This document shows positions 35,868-43,570 of a DNA stretch of 64,000 nucleotides, in pieces (the first letter of the stretch is position 1; each line of letters begins with the position of its first letter). The notes beneath the pieces are model-generated. The model was not told the DNA's origin and made no database searches. It saw only the letters and a program-made list of their open reading frames with translations. This DNA is from Paracoccus lichenicola (GTDB lineage: Bacteria; Pseudomonadota; Alphaproteobacteria; Rhodobacterales; Rhodobacteraceae): NCBI RefSeq assembly GCF_009708075.1, contig NZ_WMBT01000001.1:372001-436000 (forward strand). Direction: 5' to 3'. The position numbers and the translations under genes are program-made.

Positions 35868-37213
35868 TGCCTGACGACATTCTCCGCCAGTTTGGCATTG
35901 ACCCTGCCAGCTTGGAACCGCAGGGGGACTATTCCTGGGCGTTTGATCCATGGTTGGAAACGGATAACCCCGGCATTCAGGCCATTGCGCGCAATCTGGC
36001 AGCACCCGCCATGCAGCTTTGGACCGGCAGCAGGCAGCGGATACGCAAGGACGTGCAGAGTAACGTAGCAAGTTGCCTGCAAGTGATCCTGCTGAACCTA
36101 GTACGTGCAGCAAAGCATGACGCCCGGCTGTCAGTTGGTATCGGCACGGGACATGATGCGCTGAATAGTGCAGCGCGCTATCGGCCCGAGTTCATGACAG
36201 AGCGGGCGTTCACGGATGCCAGAGACAAGTTGCTTGAGACAGGAACCATTATAGAGACGGCAGCCGCATTTAACCACGCTGGCGGCAGTCAGGTTGCCCG
36301 GTACCGGCTAACGGAAACCGCACTGTTAGAGTTAACCCCGCATCCTAAGAGAGAAGAAGCCGAACGTGCAGGCGAGTTCCGTGTATCCGATGCCCGCGAG
36401 ACAGTCAGGCTCAAGGACAAGGGCACTGCCAATCGCAGGGCAAGGCTTTGCCCTTACAAGGACACAGCAAAGATGCAGCGGATGCGAGATAACCTGGCAC
36501 GGATCAACGCTGTTCTTTCCATCGCGCACATCACCACTGTCCAGGCGATCTCGATTGACGGTGATTACGACCCAGACCGCCCAGACGATTACAGCCTGAT
36601 CGAACAGGGCCAGACGCTCTACCGCGTTTTCAACTATGGGTCATTTGATTTAGGCGGGCGCTTTTATGGCGGATGGTGGCAGTATGTCCGCAAACGCATT
36701 CGGCCCGGCATTCTAATCAATGGGCATCGAACAATTGAAGCGGATTACTCCGGCCTGCATCCCGCCATCTTGTTTGCTGAACGCAAGATAGACATTCCAG
36801 CCGATCCTTATTCAGCCGTCACTGATCTATCCAATGGGAAAGACCGGGACTGGCGGAAGGCAGTGAAGCGGACATTCAATGCAATGCTGAATGCAGACCG
36901 GGGGACGCAAGAACCGCGCGACTTTGACCTGTCACCCTATGGGATCAGCAAGCCCGAGTTTCAGCAGATGATCCGGGATGCCTTCCCTGATCTGCAAGAC
37001 GCATTCGGCTCGGGAACAGGGCGAAGGCTCCAGCGCATCGACAGCGATCTCATGGAAGCGATCCTGCTGCACTTCGCTGACCAAGGCATCCCGGCACTGC
37101 CCATCCATGACAGCGTGATTATCCAAGAGGATCGGCGGGACGAACTGCTTGATGTCATGCAGGCAGTGTTCAGGCAACGATACGGCCAGACCCCGCCGGT
37201 TCGAGTTGAGTAA
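35864..37213 (+). CDS. Family A DNA polymerase-like (palm domain) protein of the element
   Basis: A 449-residue protein. Its C-terminal half shows the PolA palm/fingers motifs in order. Motif A is EADYSGLHPAILFAE (Asp294), like DASGLELR of T7 polymerase. An O-helix-like motif B is RKAVKRTFNAML (Arg331, Lys335). RRLQRIDSDLMEAILLHF resembles the LQxxxS helix before motif C. Motif C is LPIHDSVII (His415-Asp416). GGRFYGGWWQYV lies before motif A. The N-terminal 280 residues match no exonuclease domain I know and could bind DNA or prime. It overlaps the serine recombinase gene by four bases. The assignment is from motifs only. A replication protein of the element is the likeliest role. Confidence 0.68.
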   Translation: MMPDDILRQFGIDPASLEPQGDYSWAFDPWLETDNPGIQAIARNLAAPAMQLWTGSRQRIRKDVQSNVASCLQVILLNLVRAAKHDARLSVGIGTGHDALNSAARYRPEFMTERAFTDARDKLLETGTIIETAAAFNHAGGSQVARYRLTETALLELTPHPKREEAERAGEFRVSDARETVRLKDKGTANRRARLCPYKDTAKMQRMRDNLARINAVLSIAHITTVQAISIDGDYDPDRPDDYSLIEQGQTLYRVFNYGSFDLGGRFYGGWWQYVRKRIRPGILINGHRTIEADYSGLHPAILFAERKIDIPADPYSAVTDLSNGKDRDWRKAVKRTFNAMLNADRGTQEPRDFDLSPYGISKPEFQQMIRDAFPDLQDAFGSGTGRRLQRIDSDLMEAILLHFADQGIPALPIHDSVIIQEDRRDELLDVMQAVFRQRYGQTPPVRVE

Positions 37214-37236
37214 GAACCACCACTACGCCCACCCAT

Positions 37237-37258
37237 TACCATACCGGGGACGTTAAGG
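37237..37258 (+). repeat. 22-bp inverted repeat, left arm
   Basis: Contains CATACCGGGGACGTTAAGG; its exact reverse complement is at 37487-37508. It begins 23 bases after the polymerase-like gene. Confidence 0.85.
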
Positions 37259-37486
37259 ATTTGGCCGGATGCCCCCCCTGCTAGATCATAGGATTTGCTG
37301 GCCCAACAGGGCCGCAAGCGCCTGTCTGTGACCCAATGTGGCGGGCTGACGGCACATCCTTAGCCGGGGCAATCTATCTTCTTTGCCAGCGCCAATCAGA
37401 CCGGCATCCTGCGCCCGGATCAACCCGGCCTGTCTGCGGCTGATCTGTCGTCTTTGGCTGCTGACTGCGCCGACACAGCACCGATC

Positions 37487-37508
37487 CCTTAACGTCCCCG
37501 GTATGGTA
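37487..37508 (-). repeat. 22-bp inverted repeat, right arm
   Basis: Exact reverse complement of 37237-37258. GGTATGGTATATGGTAG overlaps its end, adding a short direct repeat of ATGGTA. Confidence 0.85.
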
Positions 37509-37883
37509 TATGGTAGAGGGATGGTGGGGGGGGCTGCTTGCTCCAGCCCCACCCTGCCCCGATAAGTGTTCATCCTGGGCGTCACCATAACGGTACTTCC
37601 TATGCGCCACCCCAGCATTCCAGATCAGCCATGCAAAAATATTTAGGTTAGCCAAGATAAGGGTTAACGCACCCGGTTAGCCATTAGCCAAGCATCAGCA
37701 AATAAAGGTACAATCCCGCATTTCAATCCCAACGAATTAACGGGATTGCACCCCTGAATTGGATTGCAAGGCAGCAGTTAACCGCATTTTGTCTATTGTG
37801 CAGACCAAATCACTTAGCTATCACCATTCCAACAGCCAAAGACGGCTGCAAGAAACATCAATTCAGCAGCAATAGGTAGTTCA

Positions 37884-38831
37884 ATGTCAGTTGTTGAAAT
37901 GAAACCTGCTGCGCCAATAAGCATAGATCACTTGCGCAGTAACTTGCCCACCTATTCCCCGGCATATCCGACTGCGCTGACACGTAAAGGACTTCTGCCG
38001 GGGGAAGTCAGGGAAGTTCTGCAAGGGCTTCCCTATTCCCTTGCCCGCTGCATCCGGCAGTATCAGTTGCATGGTGAACCACCCCGGCGCACATCCGCTG
38101 CACGATTGGCTGAACTCCAGGCAGAAGCAAACAGGCTTGCTGGCTGCCTCGGATGGATCGACGTGCGGAAGCTGGATGCGCATGAGTTGCACTGCATCGT
38201 TCAGACATGCAGCAGCCCAGCAGCCGGGCGGATGGTTCTGCATCTGGTGCTGTCCCATGCAGCGCGGCAAGGGGTTATTCCACGCCAGCGGCTCCGGGCC
38301 TGCATCCCCGCCCGATCCAAGACGCGCGCCAACAGCGCACCCGACCGGCAATGGTCCGAGCAAGACTGGCAGACCTTCCGGCACGAACACCCCAAAGGCA
38401 CAGTTGAGAGGGTCGCGGCTGTCCTGATGGTTCACTTAGGAACAAGCTGGCAGGAACTCTGCCAAATGCCCGGCGACGAACTCATGGCCCGTATCGAGAA
38501 CCAGCCACACCCGGAATTGCGGGGCGATGTGGGCGGGCTGGACTTTTCAGCCGGGATGCAGTTCTGGGACATGCGGGCAGGCTGGCGCATCCCGAACCCG
38601 CGCCTGCATGATGCCGTCTGGTTCGGCTCAATCGAATGCAGCCTGTGGTTCTTTCATCAGCGTGTCCTGCGGCAGTTATTCTATCGCCGTGCGGCTGACT
38701 GCGGGCTGGCCCTTCTACAGCGCCGCGCTGCTGCGCCTGTGGTGCCCATAAGGCATCCCGCCGCTATCCACCTACCGCAAAGCGTCAGGGCCGCTGTATG
38801 GCCCGCACAGGATCTTCCAGAGGCATCGTGA
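37884..38831 (+). CDS. Element protein of unknown function
   Basis: A 315-residue protein I do not recognise. It is basic, with Arg-rich stretches (RQRLRACIPARSKTRANS) and six Cys. The segment VERVAAVLMVHLGTSWQELCQMPGDEL faintly resembles the box I region of tyrosine recombinases, but the Arg expected there is Ser or Trp and no HxxR or Tyr motif follows, so it is not an active recombinase. The last 50 residues have low complexity, rich in Ala, Arg and Pro. The next ORF begins one base after the stop, indicating co-translation. It follows the origin-like block, so a role in replication or DNA binding is possible. Confidence 0.55.
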   Translation: MSVVEMKPAAPISIDHLRSNLPTYSPAYPTALTRKGLLPGEVREVLQGLPYSLARCIRQYQLHGEPPRRTSAARLAELQAEANRLAGCLGWIDVRKLDAHELHCIVQTCSSPAAGRMVLHLVLSHAARQGVIPRQRLRACIPARSKTRANSAPDRQWSEQDWQTFRHEHPKGTVERVAAVLMVHLGTSWQELCQMPGDELMARIENQPHPELRGDVGGLDFSAGMQFWDMRAGWRIPNPRLHDAVWFGSIECSLWFFHQRVLRQLFYRRAADCGLALLQRRAAAPVVPIRHPAAIHLPQSVRAAVWPAQDLPEAS

Positions 38832-38832
38832 T

Positions 38833-39327
38833 ATGAAACAGCATTGGAACGGCAAACCCAACCCGGCAACCGCAGCCCCCGACCTGACTGAAACCGAGAC
38901 TGCGCTAGAACGGATGGGCTTTCCCCTGACTACCGACAGGCTCCCTGCCCTCACTGACGCCGAAGTCATGCAGGTTGTCGCAGCGGCCTTTGCCGAACCA
39001 TCAGACCATGCCGGGCAATCGGGCGACGCGCACTGCGCCAAATGCGGCGGGCAGATCGGCGCGGCTGCGCCTGACCCTACCGGCGACCTACTACAAGCCG
39101 TTCTCGCCTTAGTCCGCGCTCATGGGCAGGCTGTGGCGGTTCCCGTGCCGCAGCCCCGCCGCCGTGCCAAGGCCAGCCCAAAGTGGATCGCGGACACCCT
39201 GCGGCTAATTCAGGAACGGGGCCTGACGCCGACCGGGATCGTGCATCGGCCAGACGGGTCAACCGTGATCGAGATCGGCAACCCGCCTGCCCCCGAGAAG
39301 CGCAAGCCGAAGGGATGGGACATCTGA
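38833..39327 (+). CDS. Element protein with CxxC motif, unknown function
   Basis: A 164-residue protein. HCAKCGGQIG is one half of a possible zinc ribbon. A basic stretch (PQPRRRAKASPKW) is followed by IADTLRLIQERGLTPTGIVHRPDGSTVIEIGNP, a pattern common in small Rhodobacteraceae proteins of unknown role. It begins one base after the previous stop codon and is probably translated with it. It is convergent with the integrase gene. A DNA-binding or accessory function is possible but not shown. Confidence 0.55.
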   Translation: MKQHWNGKPNPATAAPDLTETETALERMGFPLTTDRLPALTDAEVMQVVAAAFAEPSDHAGQSGDAHCAKCGGQIGAAAPDPTGDLLQAVLALVRAHGQAVAVPVPQPRRRAKASPKWIADTLRLIQERGLTPTGIVHRPDGSTVIEIGNPPAPEKRKPKGWDI

Positions 39328-39375
39328 TCGCAGGCCGCGACGATACCTGGACATGCAGGCGACCAGCGCCGACCC

Positions 39376-41019
39376 CTAGAACTCGAACCTGTCGATTGCC
39401 GCCTTGAGTTGCGCAGGCCGGAAGCCATCTTTCAGATACGTGCCCGTGGACACGCCCTGTTGTTCATGTCCGATGATGGCTTTGATCTGCGCTTCCGGCA
39501 CATCCGCCTGATACAGTCTGGTGTTCATGGTATGTCGGAAGCTGTGGAACACTAGGGTCTTAGACTTCATGCCTAGCTTTGGCAGCAGCGTATTGTTGAA
39601 CCAGCGCCCGATTGCCCGGCCATAGCCGTTCTTGGGGCAGAAGGACAGTGCAGGGAATAGCCGCTCCTGCCTTGCGTCGCGCTGGGCTTCCACGAAGTCG
39701 AGGAACCCTGTCGCGATCAGACGGTCATGCAGCGGCACCCGGCGATCAGCGGCGGCAGTTTTGAGCCGCTTCCGGTTCCCCTCGCCAACATCTGACACGT
39801 CGATAACCCATACCCCGTCAACCTGCTTGATGTCGGCAGTCTCAAGCTGGGCGATCTCATTCAACCGCATACCCGTGAACATGCCGACCAAGCTGCCCCA
39901 CTTAGCGGCATCCGTCTTGACCAAGTTCATGGGGTTGTCGATCAGATGCTCATACAGCCGGGCTAGCTGCGCATCGGTGAACGGGTCGCGTTGATCGGCC
40001 TTGGCCCGCTGCACCTTGACCTGCATCCCCGCGAAGTGATTGGCGTCTGCATGGCCGTTCCTGACAGCCCAGCCCATGAAGGTTTCCATATTGCTTAGAT
40101 AGCTGTTCAGGGTCTTGGCTGCGATCTTGGGAACACCGGGCAAGTCTAGCACTTCACTTAGCGGCTTCCCTCTTGTGATGCGGTTCTTCTGACGGTTAGC
40201 GGGATACTGCATAAGCACCTGCTTGGCCTGCTGCGCGTCGGCCTTGGTGATTGCCGCCACGGTCTTGTCGCCTGTAATCTCTGCCAGCAGGTTCAAGGCC
40301 GCGCGCTTGTCGGCATCCGTCTTAACCGCGACCCCGCCCGAACGTGCCACTTCGGCGAAGTACTGATCCACAACTTCCTGATAGCTTATCTGGGTTTGAC
40401 CGCTGGCAGCATCATCGTCGGCAGTGCCAGCACCCGCCGCATTGCCGGGCGGCATATCCAAATCGAACCGTTCCAGTGCATCGACATGCCCCAGCGCCGC
40501 CTTGGCGAAGGCATGATGTCCTTTCCGCAATGCATCCAGCAGCCAAGCCCGATGCTGGGCAGATAGATCGGCAGCCGGAATGCCGCGCTGGGCGCAGAAC
40601 GCTTGCACAAGGCCATCTGGCCCTTCGGGATGGATCAAGCCTGCCCAAGTATCCAGATCGCTGTCAGCAAGGCCCTGTGTCGTTTCCAGCGCCGCATAGC
40701 GGACGGGACCAAGTGGCCCGCTGTCGTCCACACCGTCCTTGAACCGATCCAGCATTCCCCGGAAGTGATCCAGCACATGCTGTCTGATGTCTACGTATTT
40801 CATGGCTTGGGCACATGCCGCTTCAATCCTAGATTGTCCAGCCAGCACCAGCGCACGAGACAGCCGCTGCGCCGTGGCCGGGCACCTTGTCCGCAGCGAA
40901 AGGCGCACATGGCTGCGCTTCCGGGAAGGGTGAAGGCGCTGCGGGATCGGCCAGCGGAAGTAAAAGACCCCATGTCGGGACCGGCTCAAATAGGCGGCAA
41001 GGCGCATCCTGTGGCTCAC
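39376..41019 (-). CDS. Tyrosine recombinase (integrase) of the element
   Basis: A 547-residue phage-type integrase. A DUF6538-like N-terminus (HGVFYFRWPIPQRLH) precedes a long helical region and a core-binding domain (about 210-335). Catalytic residues are Arg385 (FTGMRLNEIAQLE), Lys420, His492-x-x-Arg495 (FHSFRHTMNT), His518 (IIGHEQQG) and the nucleophile Tyr528 (GTYLKDG). The gene starts 49 bases from the att copy in tRNA-Val, the usual place for an integrase, and should catalyse integration and excision at the 24-bp repeats. A start at 41007 is also possible. Confidence 0.93.
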   Translation of the reverse strand: MSHRMRLAAYLSRSRHGVFYFRWPIPQRLHPSRKRSHVRLSLRTRCPATAQRLSRALVLAGQSRIEAACAQAMKYVDIRQHVLDHFRGMLDRFKDGVDDSGPLGPVRYAALETTQGLADSDLDTWAGLIHPEGPDGLVQAFCAQRGIPAADLSAQHRAWLLDALRKGHHAFAKAALGHVDALERFDLDMPPGNAAGAGTADDDAASGQTQISYQEVVDQYFAEVARSGGVAVKTDADKRAALNLLAEITGDKTVAAITKADAQQAKQVLMQYPANRQKNRITRGKPLSEVLDLPGVPKIAAKTLNSYLSNMETFMGWAVRNGHADANHFAGMQVKVQRAKADQRDPFTDAQLARLYEHLIDNPMNLVKTDAAKWGSLVGMFTGMRLNEIAQLETADIKQVDGVWVIDVSDVGEGNRKRLKTAAADRRVPLHDRLIATGFLDFVEAQRDARQERLFPALSFCPKNGYGRAIGRWFNNTLLPKLGMKSKTLVFHSFRHTMNTRLYQADVPEAQIKAIIGHEQQGVSTGTYLKDGFRPAQLKAAIDRFEF

Positions 41020-41068
41020 TGTGGTGGCGCACTAGCAGGGAAGCAGCATCTACGGCTTTGATGTTCAT

Positions 41069-41092
41069 GGAAATGGTGGGCGGTGAGGGACT
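41069..41092. repeat. Attachment site attR within tRNA-Val
   Basis: Identical over 24 bases to 34317-34340. It covers the tRNA-Val 3' end, from five bases beyond the CCA into the T-arm, so insertion left the tRNA gene intact. Confidence 0.9.
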
Positions 41093-41149
41093 CGAACCCC
41101 CGACATCCTCGGTGTAAACGAGGCGCTCTACCAACTGAGCTAACCGCCC
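41074..41149 (-). tRNA. tRNA-Val (TAC)
   Basis: Minus-strand cloverleaf: acceptor GGGCGGT with ACCGCCC, D-arm TAGCTCAGTTGGTAGAGC, anticodon loop TTTACAC with TAC, T-arm GGGTTCGAGTCCC, encoded CCA. Its 3' end is the integration target of the element. Confidence 0.96.
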
Positions 41150-41204
41150 GCCGGGTTGCCTTCTAGCGTCCGCCGCAGGCCTTGGCCAGTGCCGATTTGG
41201 GCGG

Positions 41205-42272
41205 CTAGCCGATGATGCCCGATCCCGCGAACAGCGCCGGCAGATCGACCGTGTCGCGCTTGTTCAGGGCATCGGCATGATCGCGCAGGAAGGTGTCGGC
41301 GGCGGTCTGGCCGGCCAGCTTCATCCGCGCCAGCAGGCCCGGCGCGGGCGTCAGCTTGGACCGGGCGTTCAGGTCGTTCATCAGCACGTCGTCCAGGATC
41401 ATGTGGACCAGCGGGTTCTTCATCGCCCGGTTCTGCAAGCGGTCCTCGGCAAACAGCCGCTTGACGAAGTTGATGGCGCGCAGGTCGGACATGAGCGACG
41501 CGTTGAAGCTGACCTCGTTCACGCGGTCCGCGATCTCGACCGGGGTGCGGGGGATGCCGTCGCGCAGCAGCGGGTTGATGTTCACGATCACGATGTCGCG
41601 CGGCAGCCGCTGGTCATACAGCGGGAACATCGCCGGATTGCCGGTGAAGCCGCCGTCCCAGAAAGCCTCCATCTGCCCGGTGTCGGGATCGGGGATCTCG
41701 ACCGCGCGGAACAGGTTGGGCAGGCAGGCCGAGGCCATTACCGCGTCCGGCGTGGCGGCCGCATTGGTGAAGACCCGGATGCGGCCCGTGCGCACATTCG
41801 TGGCCGCCACGAACAGCTGCGGCCCGCGCGTGTTGCTGAAGTCGGGATAGGGCAGTTCGCGCAGCACCGAGCCAAGCGGATTGACGTAGAACGGGCCGTA
41901 ATCATAGGGGCTGAAGATCCGCGTCAGGTTGTCCAGCCAGGCGGCGGGCGAGAACAGTTCGGCCAGGCGCTCCATTCCCCGGGGCGTCGGCACCAGCGAA
42001 TGCATCCAGCGCACGACCCGGTTGTCGCTGATCTGCCCGACCTGTGCCCACAGGTAATCGAGGTTCTGGCGCGCGGCCCGGCGTCCCGGCAACCCTTGGT
42101 GCCGCGACAGCCCGGCCTTCAGCGCCGCCCCGTTCAAGGCCCCTGCCGAGGTGCCGCTGATGGCATGGATCGTCAGCCAGTCTTCCTCGAGCAGGCGGTC
42201 CAGGACGCCCCAGGAAAAGGCCCCATGCGCGCCGCCGCCCTGCAAGGCCAGGTTGATGTGCTTTTCATCCAT
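41205..42272 (-). CDS. Patatin-like phospholipase
   Basis: A 355-residue protein of the patatin family. The oxyanion motif is LALQGGGAHGAFSWGVL, the nucleophile elbow SGTSAGALNG (Ser42) and the dyad Asp is in WDGGFTGNP. The family hydrolyses lipid acyl esters with a Ser-Asp dyad. There is no signal peptide; the length fits the RssA/YchK-like group with a C-terminal extension. It is the first backbone gene after the element. Confidence 0.9.
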   Translation of the reverse strand: MDEKHINLALQGGGAHGAFSWGVLDRLLEEDWLTIHAISGTSAGALNGAALKAGLSRHQGLPGRRAARQNLDYLWAQVGQISDNRVVRWMHSLVPTPRGMERLAELFSPAAWLDNLTRIFSPYDYGPFYVNPLGSVLRELPYPDFSNTRGPQLFVAATNVRTGRIRVFTNAAATPDAVMASACLPNLFRAVEIPDPDTGQMEAFWDGGFTGNPAMFPLYDQRLPRDIVIVNINPLLRDGIPRTPVEIADRVNEVSFNASLMSDLRAINFVKRLFAEDRLQNRAMKNPLVHMILDDVLMNDLNARSKLTPAPGLLARMKLAGQTAADTFLRDHADALNKRDTVDLPALFAGSGIIG

Positions 42273-42332
42273 CGCCGCCCCCGTTTCTGCAGGTGCAGCA
42301 TAACGGCAAAGCCGGGCGGGTCCAGCGGCGGA

Positions 42333-43460
42333 TCAGTCGGCGGCGTTGGCCTCGGCCCGGGATTTGCCCGCGACATCCAGGGCCAGGGTCGCCGCCATGA
42401 AGGCGTCCAGGTCGCCGTCCAGCACGCCCTGGGTGTCGCTGGTTTCCTCGCCCGTGCGCAGGTCCTTGACCATCTGGTAGGGGTGCAGGACATAGGAGCG
42501 GATCTGGTTGCCCCAGCCGGCATCGCCCTTGGCGGCGTGCTGGGCGTTGATCTCGGCATTCCGCTTGTCCAGTTCCAACTGGTACAGGCGCGCCTTCAGC
42601 GCGGCCATGGCGTTGGCGCGGTTCTGGTGCTGCGATTTTTCCGAGGACGTGACGACGATGTTCGTGGGCAGGTGGGTGATGCGCACGGCCGAGTCGGTGG
42701 TGTTGACGTGCTGCCCGCCCGCGCCGGACGACCGGTATGTGTCGATGCGGATGTCGCGGTCGGGGATGTCGATCTCGATATTGTCATCCACGACGGGATA
42801 GACCCAGACGGAACTGAACGACGTGTGCCGCCGCGCCGCGCTGTCATAGGGCGAGATGCGGACCAGCCGGTGCACGCCCGATTCCGATTTCAGCCAGCCA
42901 TAGGCGTTGTGCCCGCTGATCTTGTAGGCCGCGCTGCGGATGCCCGCCTCGTCGCCCGAGGTTTCCGACAGCAACTCGACCTCGTAGCCCTTTTTCTCGG
43001 CCCAGCGGACATACATGCGCGCCAGCATGGACGCCCAATCGCAGCTTTCCGTGCCGCCCGCGCCCGCGTTGATTTCCAGGAAGGTGTCGTTGCCGTCGGC
43101 CTCTCCGTTCAGAAGCGCCTCGAGTTCCTTTTGCGCGGCGAGTTCCGCCAGCGACTTCAGGTTCGCCTCGGCCTCGGCCACCAGGTCGGTGTCGCCCTCC
43201 TCCTCGGCCAGGTCGATCATCTCGGCATTGGCCGACAGATCCCCGTCGATGCGGCGATAGGTCTCGATGGCGTCCAGCAGCGCCTGGCGTTCGCGCATCA
43301 GCTTTTGCGCGCGGGCGGGGTCTGACCACAGGTCGCCCGCCTCGATCATGGCGTTCATCTCCTCCAGCCGATGGGGCGCGGTCTGCCAATCCATCCGCTG
43401 GCCCAGCAGGGTCAGCGACTTGCGGATGGATTCGATGGTGGACTGCGTCTCGGCGCGCAT
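42333..43460 (-). CDS. prfB: Peptide chain release factor 2
   Basis: A 375-residue class I release factor that ends translation at UGA and UAA. The GGQ motif is in [19 protein letters not shown], and a variant of the stop-recognition loop lies in [11 protein letters not shown]. The frame runs through residues 20-30 ([11 protein letters not shown]) with no in-frame UGA, so the programmed frameshift that controls RF2 in many bacteria is absent. mrcA ends about 110 bases upstream on the same strand. Confidence 0.96.
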   Translation of the reverse strand: MRAETQSTIESIRKSLTLLGQRMDWQTAPHRLEEMNAMIEAGDLWSDPARAQKLMRERQALLDAIETYRRIDGDLSANAEMIDLAEEEGDTDLVAEAEANLKSLAELAAQKELEALLNGEADGNDTFLEINAGAGGTESCDWASMLARMYVRWAEKKGYEVELLSETSGDEAGIRSAAYKISGHNAYGWLKSESGVHRLVRISPYDSAARRHTSFSSVWVYPVVDDNIEIDIPDRDIRIDTYRSSGAGGQHVNTTDSAVRITHLPTNIVVTSSEKSQHQNRANAMAALKARLYQLELDKRNAEINAQHAAKGDAGWGNQIRSYVLHPYQMVKDLRTGEETSDTQGVLDGDLDAFMAATLALDVAGKSRAEANAAD

Positions 43461-43570
43461 GGGCGGATCCTCAAGGCTGGCGTCAGGTCAGGGGTGATAC
43501 CGCGCGCGAGGCCGTGGGGCAAGGGCCAGGGCCGGTGCTGCAGCCTGCAGCATCGGGACGACCACCCCGA

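Larger units (their letters stand above)
37214..37883. other. Non-coding block with inverted repeat and origin-like repeats
   Basis: About 670 bases without a supported gene. A perfect 22-bp inverted repeat brackets 228 bases (37237-37258 and 37487-37508). Beyond it, 37601-37883 is AT-rich with TTAGCCA at 37648, 37677 and 37684. CAATCCC occurs at 37711 and 37724, and its inverse GGGATTG at 37742. Such repeats fit a replication origin or partition site for the element; this is inference. Confidence 0.55.
34317..41092. mobile_element. Integrated element in tRNA-Val, with tyrosine recombinase and PolA-like protein
   Basis: Two identical 24-bp direct repeats bound this block. The right one is the 3' end of an intact tRNA-Val gene; the left is a displaced copy of that end. 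One copy plus the interior is about 6.75 kb. Inside are a secreted protein, a serine recombinase, a polymerase-like protein, an origin-like non-coding block, two unrecognised proteins and a tyrosine recombinase next to the tRNA. AT-rich codons (ATA, TTA, CTA, AGA) are used much more than in flanking genes, a sign of transfer. No conjugation, capsid or toxin gene is seen. Confidence 0.88.

Noticed and set aside
37884..38831. Second tyrosine recombinase in the element
   Set aside because: Only a faint box I-like segment is present; the catalytic Arg, the HxxR pair and the Tyr are absent.
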